From Hymenochaete sp. R1 (taxonomy: Eukaryota > Basidiomycota > Agaricomycetes > Hymenochaetales > Hymenochaetaceae): DNA of 64,000 nt. This document shows, in pieces, positions 24,201 to 38,573 of this stretch. The notes beneath the pieces were generated by a model. The model worked only from the letters and a program-made list of their open reading frames with translations. It was not told where the DNA came from and did not search any database. Made by a program: the position numbers and the translations under genes. Where the stretch lies: positions 1 to 64,000 of the forward strand of contig JAFREE010000011.1 in NCBI GenBank assembly GCA_019400425.1, read 5' to 3'. Each line of letters begins with the position of its first letter. Position 1 is the first letter of the stretch.

Positions 24201-24689
24201 AAAAATATTTGATTAAACTACTTACCTGCTAAGCTTGAAGCGCCTCTCTTTTGGCGGTGGAGGATGCATCTTGTGCTCGGTGGGTTCCTCTGCAGCCGCG
24301 GAGGGCGCAGGAGAGCCATCGGAGCTCATATTGTGTATCCGAGGTTTCCTTTCGACAACTTCCTGACCGAGAGTAGCGTATTGACACCCGTCTGTACCCC
24401 TATCATACGCTTGCTGGACTTCGTCGCCGGTACTCCAGCCTCGCTCGTCGTAGATGGGGTGCGGAGGGTAAGGAGGAGGGGGATGAGAGAAGTCATGGCC
24501 GTCTGGGCTTTGGTCACACTGGAAATAATGCAGATTACTAATCACCATACTCTGGCGTTGGCCAATGGCAGGACGCGCTTGGTAGGGACGAAACCGGTCC
24601 GAATGAGAACGTGACCTATTTCCATATCGAGGCAGCCCCAACATTCCAGTAGGTGCCAGTTTGATTTTCAAAGTTCGTCTCTGGAACAA
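21243..24689 (-). CDS. Zn2Cys6 fungal transcription factor
   Basis: The protein begins with a Pro/His-rich head ([11 protein letters not shown]) and KERRFKLSR, then the binuclear zinc cluster [28 protein letters not shown], with six cysteines in the fungal C6 spacing. A basic linker follows ([10 protein letters not shown]) and then [14 protein letters not shown], a short coiled-coil dimerisation element. The middle homology domain is clear: [85 protein letters not shown] further exon reads [29 protein letters not shown] and the last is a Ser/Gly/Asn-rich tail ending VANGVAISP, a plausible activation domain. The first cysteine pair is encoded by an 18-base micro-exon at 24152-24169. The overall plan resembles XlnR/AmyR-type regulators, but I cannot name the ortholog. 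The start could be at 24689 or an internal ATG such as the one of [10 protein letters not shown]. Confidence 0.85.
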
Positions 24690-27600
24690 GTCGGGAGGGC
24701 GGATGTTGAGAGGACAAATCGTAACTCTACTCTAGCTGTAGGGTAGAAGCGAGGGCAACGGACGTAGGCAGGAGGGGAGAAGACAGTAAGTGATTCCCTC
24801 CGCGGTGTTTTATGCTCTCGACGATTCACTCAGGATCTGAAAATGACGGTGACTGGCTTCAAGCTGGTGGAATAATCGAGATGCAGACATCATCGCACCC
24901 CACACCCAGGCTTCTCGATTATCAGCTCGTTCGCGCGTCTATCGCGGGCAGAACCTACCCGAATCTAGCATTCACAAATGACATGATTCGCCCTTCGGCA
25001 ACTGTTCCAGTTCGCTTCGCGATGAACAACGACAAAAAATAGAAGTAAGAACGCAATACTCAATAGCTCGTCTCACCCAAAGTGTTTTGCGCACCTTCTC
25101 TGAGACTTTGTGCTCCCAGGTTACAGGCACAACTCGGTGGACGTCGGCAGGCACAAAGACCACGAGACGCAGCTACTCCCGCACGCTGTTCGAATGTCTT
25201 GCCATTTTCGGTGATTAGAGTCTCCCATCGAAGTCCACGGCATCGTTATGCATTCAATGTCGTCTCGAGCGTGCCGGGTCCGAATACGTCGAAGCTTCCT
25301 AACGAATTCAGCCCCTCATGACCCTTACTACTACTTTCTCTTTACCAAAGCTCAAGACAGCCAGCTGCCATTGGATTGTACCGCATCCCTGGTTTAAGAA
25401 CTAACGCCACAAGAAAACGAGGTACGCCCCGCTTTTCTGTAGATACGTATATCAGCGCCGCCGAAAGAGCGCCTGCTTTTCCCATCTCATTCGTTTATTT
25501 TTCATTCATTTGCATTGGATTGCACAGAACACATGGTCGGGTATAAATTTACGAGCCCGCAGCGGATTTTGCAGAAAATGGGGACAGGGGGGAGATTGCA
25601 GCTAGATCTAGTCGTAGAGTGGTTTTCTCAATGCCTCGGCAGTAAATCTGGGCAGCACGAGCTTCCCGTCGGAGTGGTTTGCCTCTCGACAGGTTCTCCT
25701 TTATGTCCGCGGTAATCAGATGATGTGGTATTATTTCGTTCGTTTTCCAGCCAACTTGTTCGAATGATCTTGTTATCTGGCAAACGGCAGACTCGAGTTT
25801 TGAAAAACCTGCGATTTCACAAGTAAACCTTCTGCACCATCTAAAACTTAAAATAACCCACAGCTATCCCTCATCTCTTAGAGTCCGTCGTAACTAGAGC
25901 TAGGTGAGAGCTTTCCCCCCTCTTTTGGAATTTAGTCTTTCCCTAGCATTCAGTAAAATTGCACCCGTGCTTTGTGTGGTGAGGTGAGTACACTTCTTCA
26001 TAGCCCCTATATGTTTCAATATATCATTTACAAATATCTTCTCTCGCCAGCTTTAGTGCTTTTTCTGCGAAAACGTATTTGGAACACCTTATCATCCTGT
26101 CTGACGCTACTTTCATCGGTATGTTTTATTCTAGGAGAAGTGAGCCAAGGACTTGGATATCTTATGGCGATTGAGAGTCGATTGACTCGACACTTTTATG
26201 CGACTTGCCATAACGTGCCTCGAGGGCAATCAGCCATTGCTCTACAACAGACATAATCCGGACCGAGTTCAAGTCTGCAAAACGTAATGACGGATAAACA
26301 CCATTTTGCGAGTACGCAGTGAGGGTGAGCGAAACTCGATCCGATCGCAACGTATCCTTTCATCATGCCAACTATTCAAAGCTCTTTGTCGATATTTGAC
26401 TGCGCAAATACACTTCGAAGTACTTCGTTCAATCTCCTGGATCGTCTCGCACCAACGGCTACACTTCTAAATTCCACGACGGGCGCCACATTCCCTCGCA
26501 CAGACCCAAATTCCACAGCTACGGGTCGAAGGGTGGATGCGTCATGGGAGATTTGTACTTTTACCTTCGTTTCCGAGGTGGGCCCTCTATACTGTGGTCT
26601 TCGTGAGTATTTGGCTATTCACATTTGATTGCCTATTGTAAGTCTTTAAAGTTTTATGTGGGGAGCTCACGCTAATCCATGGTCACATATGCCCCTGACT
26701 GACTGACGACCCACTCATGTGATAAACGATTCTGTAGTAATACCACGCTTTGAGCGTTGGACTTGACAGATTGTTGGGTTCTCGCAAGGCTTATTCGTAT
26801 CTACACCCGTTCAAAGCGATCTTTCCGCACTCTAATCACTCGCATTATCACGGAACCGGGCAAAGTCGACGGAAAGGTTTAGTTGCCACAACTCAACTAT
26901 AGACAAGGCAAAAGCGGGTGCGCATGCTAGCCTATTTTCACTCCTTAGATCTCTCTCCCATCGCTGCCGTAGCAACGAATTTGGCCCATCTATAGTTTCC
27001 AGCCAGTCGTACCCGACCGAAAAAAGAAAAAAGGTGCGGTAAGGCACAGCCGACGGGATTTTACACGGTTCGGACTCACATTTGGACTGGGACTAGGAAG
27101 GTAGAAGTGGGGGTTTCTATGGTGCGAATGCGGTTGCGTATAGAAGCAACGGGTACGACCGTGAGTAAGTCCGTCTGCGACTCAATCATTTTGACAATCG
27201 TGCTACGTCCGCCCTTTGGTAGGAGTTTAGTAGTCAGTCAGGTGTGTATATCACGGGCGGGCCGGTACCATTTCCCGCCTTTTTTTGAACTCTCACGATC
27301 GGGTCTGGTGGTCGTTGTCGCTGTAAGTCAACAATGGGATGTACTCGGGTCTAGACGCAGATATAGTCTGGATGTGCTCTGGATGAAGATTTCTTTCAGT
27401 GTACACTCACGCGATGTACGGAATCATCATATTTTCTGCGCCGGTTCTCCTTTTAAATGTATGCTTATCCATTCCATTCCCCATACCTAGTTATACGCGC
27501 TTACGTCAAGTGCCTCCACATTCACCAAATGGAATATTATTCTCAAGGCTATTTCAAGAGGACGCCAGAGCTCCTGTTCCAGTTGTAAGTGCGAAGGTGT

Positions 27601-28358
27601 TGATTGATCGGCCATGTGTGATCATACCACATGCTCAAGATCGGTCATAGCCCGAAAACTTGAATACTTCGGGCTAAGGCGGTCTTTTAGTAGCCCTCAT
27701 CAAGTATAAGGGGCTATAGCTCTTTTAAGCGACGTCAAATACACAGAGAGAGCTAGTATTAGACGGTAGGACAAGAAAGCTCATTGGACACTTTCGTTAG
27801 AGAAATTCTGGATTGGGACACTCTTCTCCGGTATAGAAGACAAATACTGGCATCAGAAGTTCATGGAACGTAGGCTGCTTAGATAGCTTTCAAATTCTGC
27901 AATCATGGTCTTCCAAGATCCGTAGAGCTTTAATGGAATAGGAATACTTCGAGCGCATGTCGTTACTATTGAATCACTGGATTGCACGTGCGATTGCTTT
28001 GTAGCTGCTTAGGTATCAGGAGAACCATTGGAACAGACCTTGGGAAAGACCATCCAAATTTGGTGATACCCATGTCCAAAATTCCACGTCAAGTAGGACA
28101 ACTACAATCTCTCGGTGACGACTGTGAAACTTGAACAATTTTTGCATTGTCGATGTTGAGGATATGAGAGTAAGGAGGAATTGATACAATGGGGATTGGT
28201 TGAAACAGTTCAAACATAGGAGAGCGTGGGAGATTCTCACGGGACGAGCCGGTCGATAAAGGAAAGAGCTACTCACTCACTGCCCGTCGCCGTCGTCGTC
28301 CCCTCAACCACCCACTCCCATCCCTCTCTTACCATTGCCCATCCCATAATTTGCAACA
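24690..28358. other. Gene-poor 3.7 kb region
   Basis: No frame longer than about 130 codons is present, and none of the short ones carries a motif I know or chains through splice sites into one. The left part must contain the promoter of the zinc-cluster gene and the right end the promoter of the transketolase-like gene (CT-rich tract at 28275-28345). In between is unexplained sequence with a cluster of alternating short inverted repeats at 27649-27717. Long non-coding transcripts or a decayed gene are possible; nothing in the sequence decides it. Confidence 0.45.
27649..27717. repeat. Alternating inverted repeats (TAGCCC/GGGCTA)
   Basis: TAGCCCGAA at 27649-27657 pairs perfectly with TTCGGGCTA at 27669-27677 across an 11-base loop. 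A second TAGCCC at 27692-27697 and a second GGGCTA at 27712-27717 follow, so the four arms can form two adjacent hairpins or alternative pairings. It lies in non-coding sequence. It might act as a transcription end or RNA element, or be chance. Confidence 0.5.
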
Positions 28359-30589
28359 ATGCCCGGCACTGAATCTGCGTTCCCCATCGACCTCACAAAA
28401 ATCAAGAGGTACGCTCGTCTGCTGTTGCAGGAAGCGGTGAAGCGCGCTTTGAAAGATGGCGAAAGCTAACGCATATACGCACCTGATAACAGCATCAAGC
28501 TCGACCCGTCCAAACCAAAGCTCTCGGATGATGAGCGAGCGACCCTCTTGAACAACATCCAGATTATGCGTGATGCCATCGTCCTCTTTACGGCGACTGG
28601 TGCTGCTCGGGGAGTCAGTGGCCATACCGGTGAGCTCATCTCGTCGATCAGCGGGCGCATATAGCCTACTTCTTCTCATGCTGATTGAATTCTCTGCTCT
28701 ATTTTTCAACCCCAGGCGGTGCCTACGATACTGTACCTGAAGTCGCCATTCTTCTCTCCCTCTTCAACTTCAGCGATAAATTCTACCCTATCGTCTTCGA
28801 CGAGGCAGGTCAGTGCAGACATGGAAAATTTGCCTCCCTGCAGCTCCACAACTGACCCCAAAATCAAAATCTTACCTTTCACACTCAATCTTACGTTTAG
28901 GTCACCGCGTTGCTACTCAGTACCTCCTATCCGTCCTCGAGGGGTCTCTTCCCGCAGAGCATCTTCTTCATTACCGTGCGGCGAACTCCAAGCTTCCTGG
29001 TCACCCTGAGTTTGGCCTCACACCCGGAGTCAAGTTCTCTTCCGGCCGTCTTGGCCACATGTGGCCTTTGGTCAACGGCGTCGCGTTCGCAAATCGTGAC
29101 AAAACCGTCTTCATACTCGGTTCTGACGGTTCACAGCAGGAAGGTAACGATGCAGAGGCTGCCCGTCTCGCTGTTGCGAAGGGCCTCAATGTTAAACTAC
29201 TCATTGATGACAACGACGTTACGATTGCTGGACATCCGTCTGAGTACCTCAAGGGCTTCTCCGTCGGTAAGTCTCTTGAAGGTCATGGTCTCAAGGTTGT
29301 CACTGTCGACGGCGAGGACATCGACGCTCTTTGGGGTGCCATCACCACTATCATCTCCTATGATGGTCCCGCCGCTGTCATCTCGAAGCGTAAAATGGCA
29401 CCTGGTATCAAAGCCATCGAAGGCTCTACACACGGTCACGATGTCATTCCCGTTAAGGCTGCTATCGAATACCTTGAGTCTCGCGGCTACCCTCCTGCCA
29501 TCGCCTCCGACATCCTCCTCAATATCAAACCTTCGAGCGTGCCATACATCTACTCCGGCGTTTCGAAGGAGACTGCCGCTACACGTGTCGAATTTGGTGA
29601 AGCTGTTGTGCGTGTGCTCGATGGCTTCTCGAAGGAGGAGAATGCGAAGCGGGTGTTCGTTATTGATTCCGATCTGGAGGGTTCGACTGGGTTGAAAGTC
29701 ATTCACCAGAAGCACCCGGAAGTCTTCATGACCTCGGGTATCATGGAGCGTGGTAACTTCTCAGCCGCAGCTGGCTTCGGATTCCAAGAGGGCAAGTTCG
29801 GCGTGTTCTCGACATTTGCTGCATTCTTGGAGATGTGCATTTCTGAGATCACGATGGCTCGTCTCAACAACTGCAACGTCCTCTGTCACTTCTCACACTC
29901 CGGAGGTTGGTCCTGCACCAATTTTTTTCAATATTCTTTTCTCTAATTAAGATTTTGCAGTCGACGAGATGGCTGACAATACCTGCCATTTCGGTATCAA
30001 TCACTTCTTCGGCGACAACTCTCTTACGGATGGTCAGTCATGGCTCTATATGCCCGGTGACGCTCTTCAAATGGATGCCATTGTAAAGCGCGTCTTCTTT
30101 GAGCGCGGAATTCGCTTTGTCTTCTCCACCCGTGCCAAAGTGCCCTTCATTCTCAAGGAGGATGGGTCCAAGTTCTTCGGCGAGGGGTACAAGTTTGTTC
30201 CGGGCAAGGACGAACTCATCATCGATGGGAAAGCCGGTTACGTCGTCTCGTTCGGTGAGATGCTCTACCGTGCATACGACGCTGTCCTCCGACTCAGGCA
30301 GCAGGGCATCGACGTCGGTCTCGTTAACAAGCCGACGCTCAACATCGTTGATGAGCAGATGATCACAAAAATTGGTACCTCGCCGTTTGTGCTTGTCGTC
30401 GAGAGCCAGAACCAGAAGACGGGTCTAGGGAGCAAGTTGGGAACATGGTTGCTCGAGAGGTCGCTCACGCCGAAGTACGCATACATGGGGACGATTAAGG
30501 AGGGCTGTGGTGGATTACAGGAACAAATCCCTCATCAGGGCCTGGACCCAGAATCAATCATCACGAAGGTTAAGAGCCTTCAGCAGTAA
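28359..30589 (+). CDS. Transketolase-family thiamine diphosphate enzyme
   Basis: Five exons (28359-28408, 28493-28629, 28716-28808, 28901-29905, 29961-30589) give a 637-residue protein starting MPGTESAFPIDL and ending VKSLQQ. The order is that of transketolases: N-terminal TPP domain with GVSGHTGGAYDTVPE, SSGRLGHMWPLVNGVA and the GSDGSQQEG...LLIDDNDVT motif that binds Mg-ThDP (GDG...N type); a pyrimidine domain with RVFVIDSDLEGS, MERGNFSAAAGFGFQEG and CHFSHSG; and a C-terminal domain (SPFVLVVESQNQKTGLGSKLG, IKEGCGG). The family moves two-carbon ketol units between sugar phosphates, in the pentose phosphate pathway or in dihydroxyacetone synthesis. The divergent motifs suggest the fungal transketolase-like branch rather than the main TKL1 enzyme, and the exact reaction is open. 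All introns are GT-AG and frame is intact. Confidence 0.87.
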
Positions 30590-31149
30590 ATGTTCGTATC
30601 TCCCTTCCCGGCTCGTGCATAGAGTTTGTATTTTCCCATGGAACGGGTTGGGTCTCCGGTCGTACTTACGCTTTCATCCCTGCATCTCATTTAACTGCCT
30701 TTTCTAGACTTGACTTGTACCACCGCCAAACCAAAAAAAAATAAATGAACATATGTACTGCTGATAATTTTCATATTACATAAGCATTCTCACGATTCGA
30801 TCCGACTGGCTTCGTTCCCTTTCCCTTTCACCTTGACCTTCAGCACTCACCGCACTTCCTGTTCATCAATCAACCGAAATGAATACTCCCTTATAAGGCG
30901 TAAGAAAGTGACTTTGGAAAAAGCATGGCTTGGATATAGGATTTCAACGTCTTTCATGGGCTTGAATACTGATTTCAACTGCGTAGATTTGCCGAAACCA
31001 CTAACTGGATTGGGGAAATTGCAGTGGCGGCAGAAAGTGCATCAACGAAAGCTAAGCAAAATTTATCTGCGTTCATTGCTCTACACTGCTTCACGTTAAA
31101 GTTTCATACGAACTCATTGAGATACCCAACATCCTTTTACATCTATTCG
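30590..31149. other. Intergenic region before A2
   Basis: The first part is the transketolase 3' UTR, with an A-rich tract around 30732-30744. The remainder is the A2 promoter and leader. The frame of A2 stays open upstream of its first ATG, but no ATG occurs in that extension, so 31150 is used as start. Confidence 0.5.
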
Positions 31150-32811
31150 ATGCCACAAAAACCCACTTCCCATGACGTTTCAGACCCCTCAGTACTCGAG
31201 AATCACAAACGCCGCCACGACACCCCACCCACAGGTAGCTCACCCAAGAGAAGAGTCGCCAGGGATGGTATCATCGGAATGGGCCTGGACATCACGAGCA
31301 AAAAGTTCATCGCCCTTTCGCGACTTTCAGCGATTTCAAATCTCGAAAAGCTCAGAACTTTCTGTATTGCAACGGGAGAGTACCTCACCAAAGAATCACA
31401 TAGGACCGGCGAGGATGCGAAACTCGACTCATGGCCACAAGACCAAATCCGTCGACCGTTCGAATCCGTTTTCATTGCCTCAGCGGCTTGCTCCCTTGTT
31501 CTTGAATTAGCTAGCAATGACGACTGCTCTGCGTCTTTTATCGACCAAGAATCTCTAGTGAAACAGTGCCACGATATTGAGTTGGAATTGGACGCCACAT
31601 CCGTATCGGAAAATGACACACACACCGTCTTGAAGCTTCCTTCATCATATGACGCGGACCTTCGCAAGGCAGCACAATCATATAACCTAGACACAATCAA
31701 AGCCATCATAACTACCTTGGACGAGACTTGCGTCAAAATGATTCACTGCCTCGAAAACCTGGAGAAAAAGGCATGGGAGTCATCCTCCACAGACGAAAAA
31801 GCCAAGAAACATTTGGGGAAGGTGTCCAGCTTTGTCTTGCTTGCTTACGTGCGATTCTTGACCACGACGAGTGCTATCCCTTCCATGATGCGACAAGTGG
31901 ACTGGAGGTCTGCCAGATTGTGGCGCTCGTCTGTCGATTGGCTACGTAGAGACTACGTGCGAATGAAAGAGGCAATCGAGGAGATGGACTTGCGTCAAGG
32001 TCATCATCGCGAGTCTACACCCGAGTATAGTTCTTCTGAGCAACAGAAACCTAACTACGGTAGCAGGCTCCTTGCGAGCTTGTCAGCACAATCCATCCTG
32101 CACAAGATGGAGCGCCACTCGGTGCGGGAACGAGCGACGTGGTTCCCAGCGGACACTGAGTTACCCAACTTCCACAACGCCTATGAACTGGCTCACTGTT
32201 CAGCGAGGATTTCCCTTTCGATTACAGGAAGTAACTCTCAGACATACTGCCGCACCATTAACACTCGGCAGCTGAACGAGTGGCGCACACTTATAGACCT
32301 ATATAAATGTCCTTCCAGCGGCAAGAGTTTGGTGGAAATAAACAAACAAATCATTCATATGCGCACGGAATGTAACATGCAGATTGAAGGGTTCAATGCC
32401 CGACTTGATGAGCCTCATGGGCAAGCATCTATGTTTCATGGTTTGGTGGAGCAAGTGTGGAGAGAGCTTCATACAATTGCCAAAAGAGACTGGAGGGATG
32501 CTGCAGTCAATCTTTCCTACGACAACTACGAGCGTCCGCGCAGCTTGAAAGCCTTCGAGAAGCTTGCGGCGTTTTGCTTTTGCGCCTACGTGCAATTACT
32601 CGATACAAGTGATTATATTTATAATTTAGTGAAAGAAGACAAGAATATGGGAAACGTTGGTGCGGTTGCAGGGGAACAACAGAAAGAAGTTCTCGCAACA
32701 TACAGGGAGATGAAGGAGGAGCGCAAGATGCTCAAAGAGGCTGGCTTGTGCATAGACTTCGATAAATGGTTGCTGTATTGCCAAGGAATCAAAGAACCCC
32801 CGGCCGTCTGA
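31150..32811 (+). CDS. Orphan family A protein, copy A2
   Basis: An intronless frame of 553 residues, unrecognised, closest to A1. Residues 1-45 are hydrophilic with KRRHDTPPTGSSPKRR, an NLS-like double basic cluster around a TPP step, matching A1's KRRRQTPP. Then come MGLDITSKKFIALSRLSAISNLEKLRTFC (A1 has GLDLSNKKFIPLARLSAVSNLE), SSFVLLAYVRFL, SRLLASLSAQSILHKM with ATWFP downstream, AAFCFCAYVQLLDTSDYIYN and the end EVLATYREMKEERKMLKEAG, IDFDKWLLYC. The protein is Cys/Trp-containing, helical and has no signal peptide or membrane span. Its stop is 160 bases from the convergent aminopeptidase stop. A2 adds a longer C-terminus (QGIKEPPAV) than A1. No function can be assigned. Confidence 0.8.
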   Translation: MPQKPTSHDVSDPSVLENHKRRHDTPPTGSSPKRRVARDGIIGMGLDITSKKFIALSRLSAISNLEKLRTFCIATGEYLTKESHRTGEDAKLDSWPQDQIRRPFESVFIASAACSLVLELASNDDCSASFIDQESLVKQCHDIELELDATSVSENDTHTVLKLPSSYDADLRKAAQSYNLDTIKAIITTLDETCVKMIHCLENLEKKAWESSSTDEKAKKHLGKVSSFVLLAYVRFLTTTSAIPSMMRQVDWRSARLWRSSVDWLRRDYVRMKEAIEEMDLRQGHHRESTPEYSSSEQQKPNYGSRLLASLSAQSILHKMERHSVRERATWFPADTELPNFHNAYELAHCSARISLSITGSNSQTYCRTINTRQLNEWRTLIDLYKCPSSGKSLVEINKQIIHMRTECNMQIEGFNARLDEPHGQASMFHGLVEQVWRELHTIAKRDWRDAAVNLSYDNYERPRSLKAFEKLAAFCFCAYVQLLDTSDYIYNLVKEDKNMGNVGAVAGEQQKEVLATYREMKEERKMLKEAGLCIDFDKWLLYCQGIKEPPAV

Positions 32812-32970
32812 GGTCTATGATAGATATTCACCACTGTAAACAGGTCACTAATGAAAATATTTTGTAACATCAGTTCATCATTGTTTATAATAAGCAAATG
32901 TTCAGTCCTACACAAGAAAGTAGGCTCCGTTGATGAAGTAGATATGTACACGCAGTTTCCACGCCTGATT

Positions 32971-35211
<2,241 letters not shown>

Positions 35212-35780
35212 GGCTTGGGACTGATTACCAGTGCAGCTGACGTCCGTCCCGTCCGAAAGCTAGTTTTCGTCTTCCACGCTCAGAATTTTCCGATCGGTTC
35301 GAATTTCCCTTTTTGGGACTCCTTTGCGCGTTGGGTTTGTAGTGTCTTATTTGATCATATTTGGCATGGCAAATAAAACATTTCGCGCGTTCTTCTCTCC
35401 CGCTCTCCTAGTTTCATCAACTGCGGTCCCGCAGTTCACCTCTAGAAACCCTTTTCGATTGAATCTCCTCTGAGGGTACTCGAGATGCATTTGAGAACGC
35501 ACTTCTCTCAACATACGTTTCAGCCGATAAACTGCGGCCTTCGACGACGACGACAATGGCGACGACAACGATCCGCGGACTCGGCGAATTGAAGGCGGCT
35601 AAGCGAATCCTGTGGTTCTTAATATGATTTCTGGGACACAGCCGTCCATCAGAACCCACTAGGACCCATGGAAAGCACCAAGCCAAAGAGACCCCACGCC
35701 TCTCTCTCGTAAACCTTCACTACGCGGCGTGAAAAGAAGACCTCAAACCGTCGTTCGGCGCCGCAACTAGTCGAGAATCA
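35212..35780. promoter_or_regulatory. Shared promoter of aminopeptidase and RPA32-like gene
   Basis: These 570 bases separate two head-to-head genes and must hold both promoters. I find no TATA box and no ACGCGT box, unlike the RPA32 upstream region. The minus-strand frames crossing it have no recognisable content. Confidence 0.5.
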
Positions 35781-38359
35781 ATGTCAACTCTGCCGACGAC
35801 CAGCCAAAGTGACACTGGCGCAGATCTTAACCCCGGCCAATGCGCACTAGCGTCGGAGCGAGACGCAAACAACGGACTGCTTTCGTGGTTTCAGCGCGTC
35901 GCGAACGACGCGTCGACGACATCGTTGGCCGCCAACTTGAAGACCTATTGGTCTCAACCGAAACGGCGAGCTACTCTCGAAAGACTTCTCACTGGCATAG
36001 ATACCAGTAAGCTAGTTGATTGTTTGAATAGAAGGTCATTGATCAACTTGCTCATTGCGCCGTCATCAGTGTCAGACATTGAAGAGCCTGTGCGTATTCG
36101 TTTCTCGACCTTTGATCTTGACGTTGAGTTAGACTTTCAGCAATCCATATCAAACAAAAACTTCGTTCTCGATGCCACTCCTGCGACGGTCAAACAGGTT
36201 CTGACTTCCAGACGTCGACATGAGCAGGTACCTTTTGAAATAGAAGGGCGCGAAGTTACTTTCGTTCGATGTGTCGCGTCCGTTTTGTATATATCCGAAA
36301 CAGAGAAGACATTTACCCTCGATCTGTCTGATACAAGCTCAGGGGTATTGAAAGTTTTCGCTGGGAAAGAGTTTCAGAAACGGATACAGCCAGTTGAAAT
36401 TCTACGGGCGGGACTTATCGAGTAAGTGGACATTCTATGAGAGAGGACCATCCGGTATTTGACGCCTCTGTAGACCAAATATGTACGTACGGGTACATGG
36501 AAAGATCTTCAATAGCAAAACTGGGTATAAGAACTCGCTTGATGCTTATGCGATTGTACCCGTTCAAGACCCACACGAAATTTTTTATCATCTCTTCGAA
36601 GTTATGTCTGTATCCCAGGTATGTTCGCGTTTTCAGTTGCTTCATGAATGAAGACCTTGCTGATGCTGCGTGCACAAATTAGGTTATGATTGAAAAAATA
36701 GAGAAATACAAAGATGATGTTACTGCCGGAAGGGAAAAGGGACCAGCTCTTCCTCAAGGCAAATCAGAAACCATGAAGGAGAAGCAATCCTCAAGCATGT
36801 CAAGAGTGGAGAAGACCGAAGAGCGCAGCGCCCAGTGTGAGCCCAATCAAGACCAGGAACAAACGGGTCCGTATATAAGGCCACAAGGAGTCAACTGTAT
36901 AGAGCAAGTCTCGAAATCAAGAAACTGCGAAGTTCAAGATCAACTTTCCATCAAATGCAAAGACAAGGCATTGCAAGACCAGAATAAAAGCAATACTAAA
37001 CAACTCCTATCCTCTGAAACTACGGTATCCTCTTCTCTATCGATGGCTGCACCCCACAAGGAAATGAAGCCGTCCAATAAGGCGAGAAAAGAAGAAACCA
37101 GTGCTGGCTCAAGCCTCAGGATCATGGTCGATGATAATATTACCCATCAAGATATAACAAGTGATAACCTCAAGCTTCAAGATCGAAAGCAAAAAGAAGT
37201 GCTGATAGATATCGGAGGCACGGGTAGCTGTGATTCAAGCATGTCATCCGATATTTCGATGTATTTCGACTGCGAGGATGGCGGTGAAGATGAAGATGAA
37301 GGGATAGGTCCCACTCCGAGCAGCAACGAGACTTCGGGCAATGCAAGCAACGTCGAGCACATCCGGGATGGCGTCGCCCATCTATCGCTAGAGACGACTC
37401 CAGAGAACCGTGAGGGGAACATCAGTAGTCTTCAAATGCTCACCAATATTGACACGGTACAAAACATTCATGACGATTCAAGCATCATACTTACGCCAGA
37501 AAGACGTACATGGATCCCAATATCCGTACCAGCTTCGTCCTATGCGCAGTATTTCTCCGACAGAAGCTCCGCTCCCTCTTCTTCGATCCCTTACTCCACT
37601 TTGTCTTCTACCGCCTCAGCTTCGCAGTCTATTGGAAGCTGTTCACCCGTATCCGAATCAAGCCCCTCTATCTTTACTGCCACTTCAAGGCCCAGTTCAG
37701 TTTCCAGTACTTATTCAACTGCTTTTTCGTCTCTTCCCCCTCACACAGAAGATGGGGACATTCCAGGATCCACGTATGGACCCGCTGACACTCAGCTCTT
37801 AACACCATCGTACTGTTTCGAGCATCACCCTCGCCCTCACGCGCTTTCAGGTGCAATCCAAATCGTAGATGCCGCTCCAAATGCGCAACTAACTCCACTC
37901 GGCCGAACAGACCCGCTTTCTTCACTCTCAAACTCCGCCCGTTTTTTGCTGTTGCATCTCTCCCGCCGCCGCGAATCTGCACTCTCCCAACGACCGATGC
38001 CCGGACATCTACAAGGCGCAAGTGGGCATGACATCGTGGATAGGTGGAGAGGCGTGCCCGCGGCCGAGATGGTCCGAGTTCTAGCCAAGGAAAATAAGCG
38101 GAACGGCCATAAGACGGGTTCTGTTGAGGTTATGTACGTCTTTTCACTTTATTCTCGCTCCCACTTCTTTTCTTGCGGTACAGTGAAGCTCGTCGACTGC
38201 GTGAATCATACTAATGTTCGGCACAGTAAACTTATCGAGACCCTTTCCACGCAAGGGTACATATATCCAATTGTGGACGACGGGGTTATACTATACGATG
38301 TCGATGCGTCTATCCAAGAAGGGTTTTATAAAGAGCTTTTAGAGCAAGCGCCCGTTTAA
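35781..38359 (+). CDS. Divergent RPA32-like protein with large Ser-rich insert
   Basis: Four exons (35781-36421, 36474-36618, 36683-38133, 38227-38359) join in frame to 789 residues. After about 130 unrecognised residues comes an OB fold laid out as in the 32-kDa subunit of replication protein A: ATVKQVL, EIEGREVTFVRCVASVLYI, FTLDLSDTSSGVLKVF, then after the splice YVRVHGKIFNSKTGYKNS, DAYAIVPVQDPHEIFYHLFEV. The adjacent canonical RPA32 has YVRVTGSLKAF and NPHELYFHFQEV at the same places. A long hydrophilic insert of some 430 residues follows, rich in Ser, Glu and Lys, with an acidic patch (DCEDGGEDEDEG) and a Ser/Thr/Pro tract (37550-37740). The end, EVIKLIETLSTQGYIYPIVDD and GVILYDVD, resembles the RPA32 winged helix. 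It could be an alternative RPA32 subunit or a Stn1-type telomere protein; sequence alone does not decide. Confidence 0.72.
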
Positions 38360-38573
38360 TTTATAAGTATGTATGTATGCTTGCATGAGCATGTAAGTGA
38401 TTGGTAGCTGTGCGAGGAAGATGAAGCGGGTTGAAGAGGGTTCTGATTATATTTGAAGACATCGAATGTACAACATTACTTTCTGTACTGTCGATTTACA
38501 GTTATTGTATTCAGTCAGACTATTTTGACTAGATGATGCCGAATCATAGAGGACGAGGGGGATGATCACTGTT
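38360..38573. other. Tail-to-tail spacer of the two RPA32-type genes
   Basis: Only 214 bases separate the stop codons of the RPA32-like gene and of RPA32. The spacer is AT-rich and presumably contains both polyadenylation regions, so transcripts may overlap. Confidence 0.5.

Noticed and set aside
31203..31736. 177-codon minus-strand frame
   Set aside because: Antisense shadow of A2, whose coding strand is supported by homology to A1.
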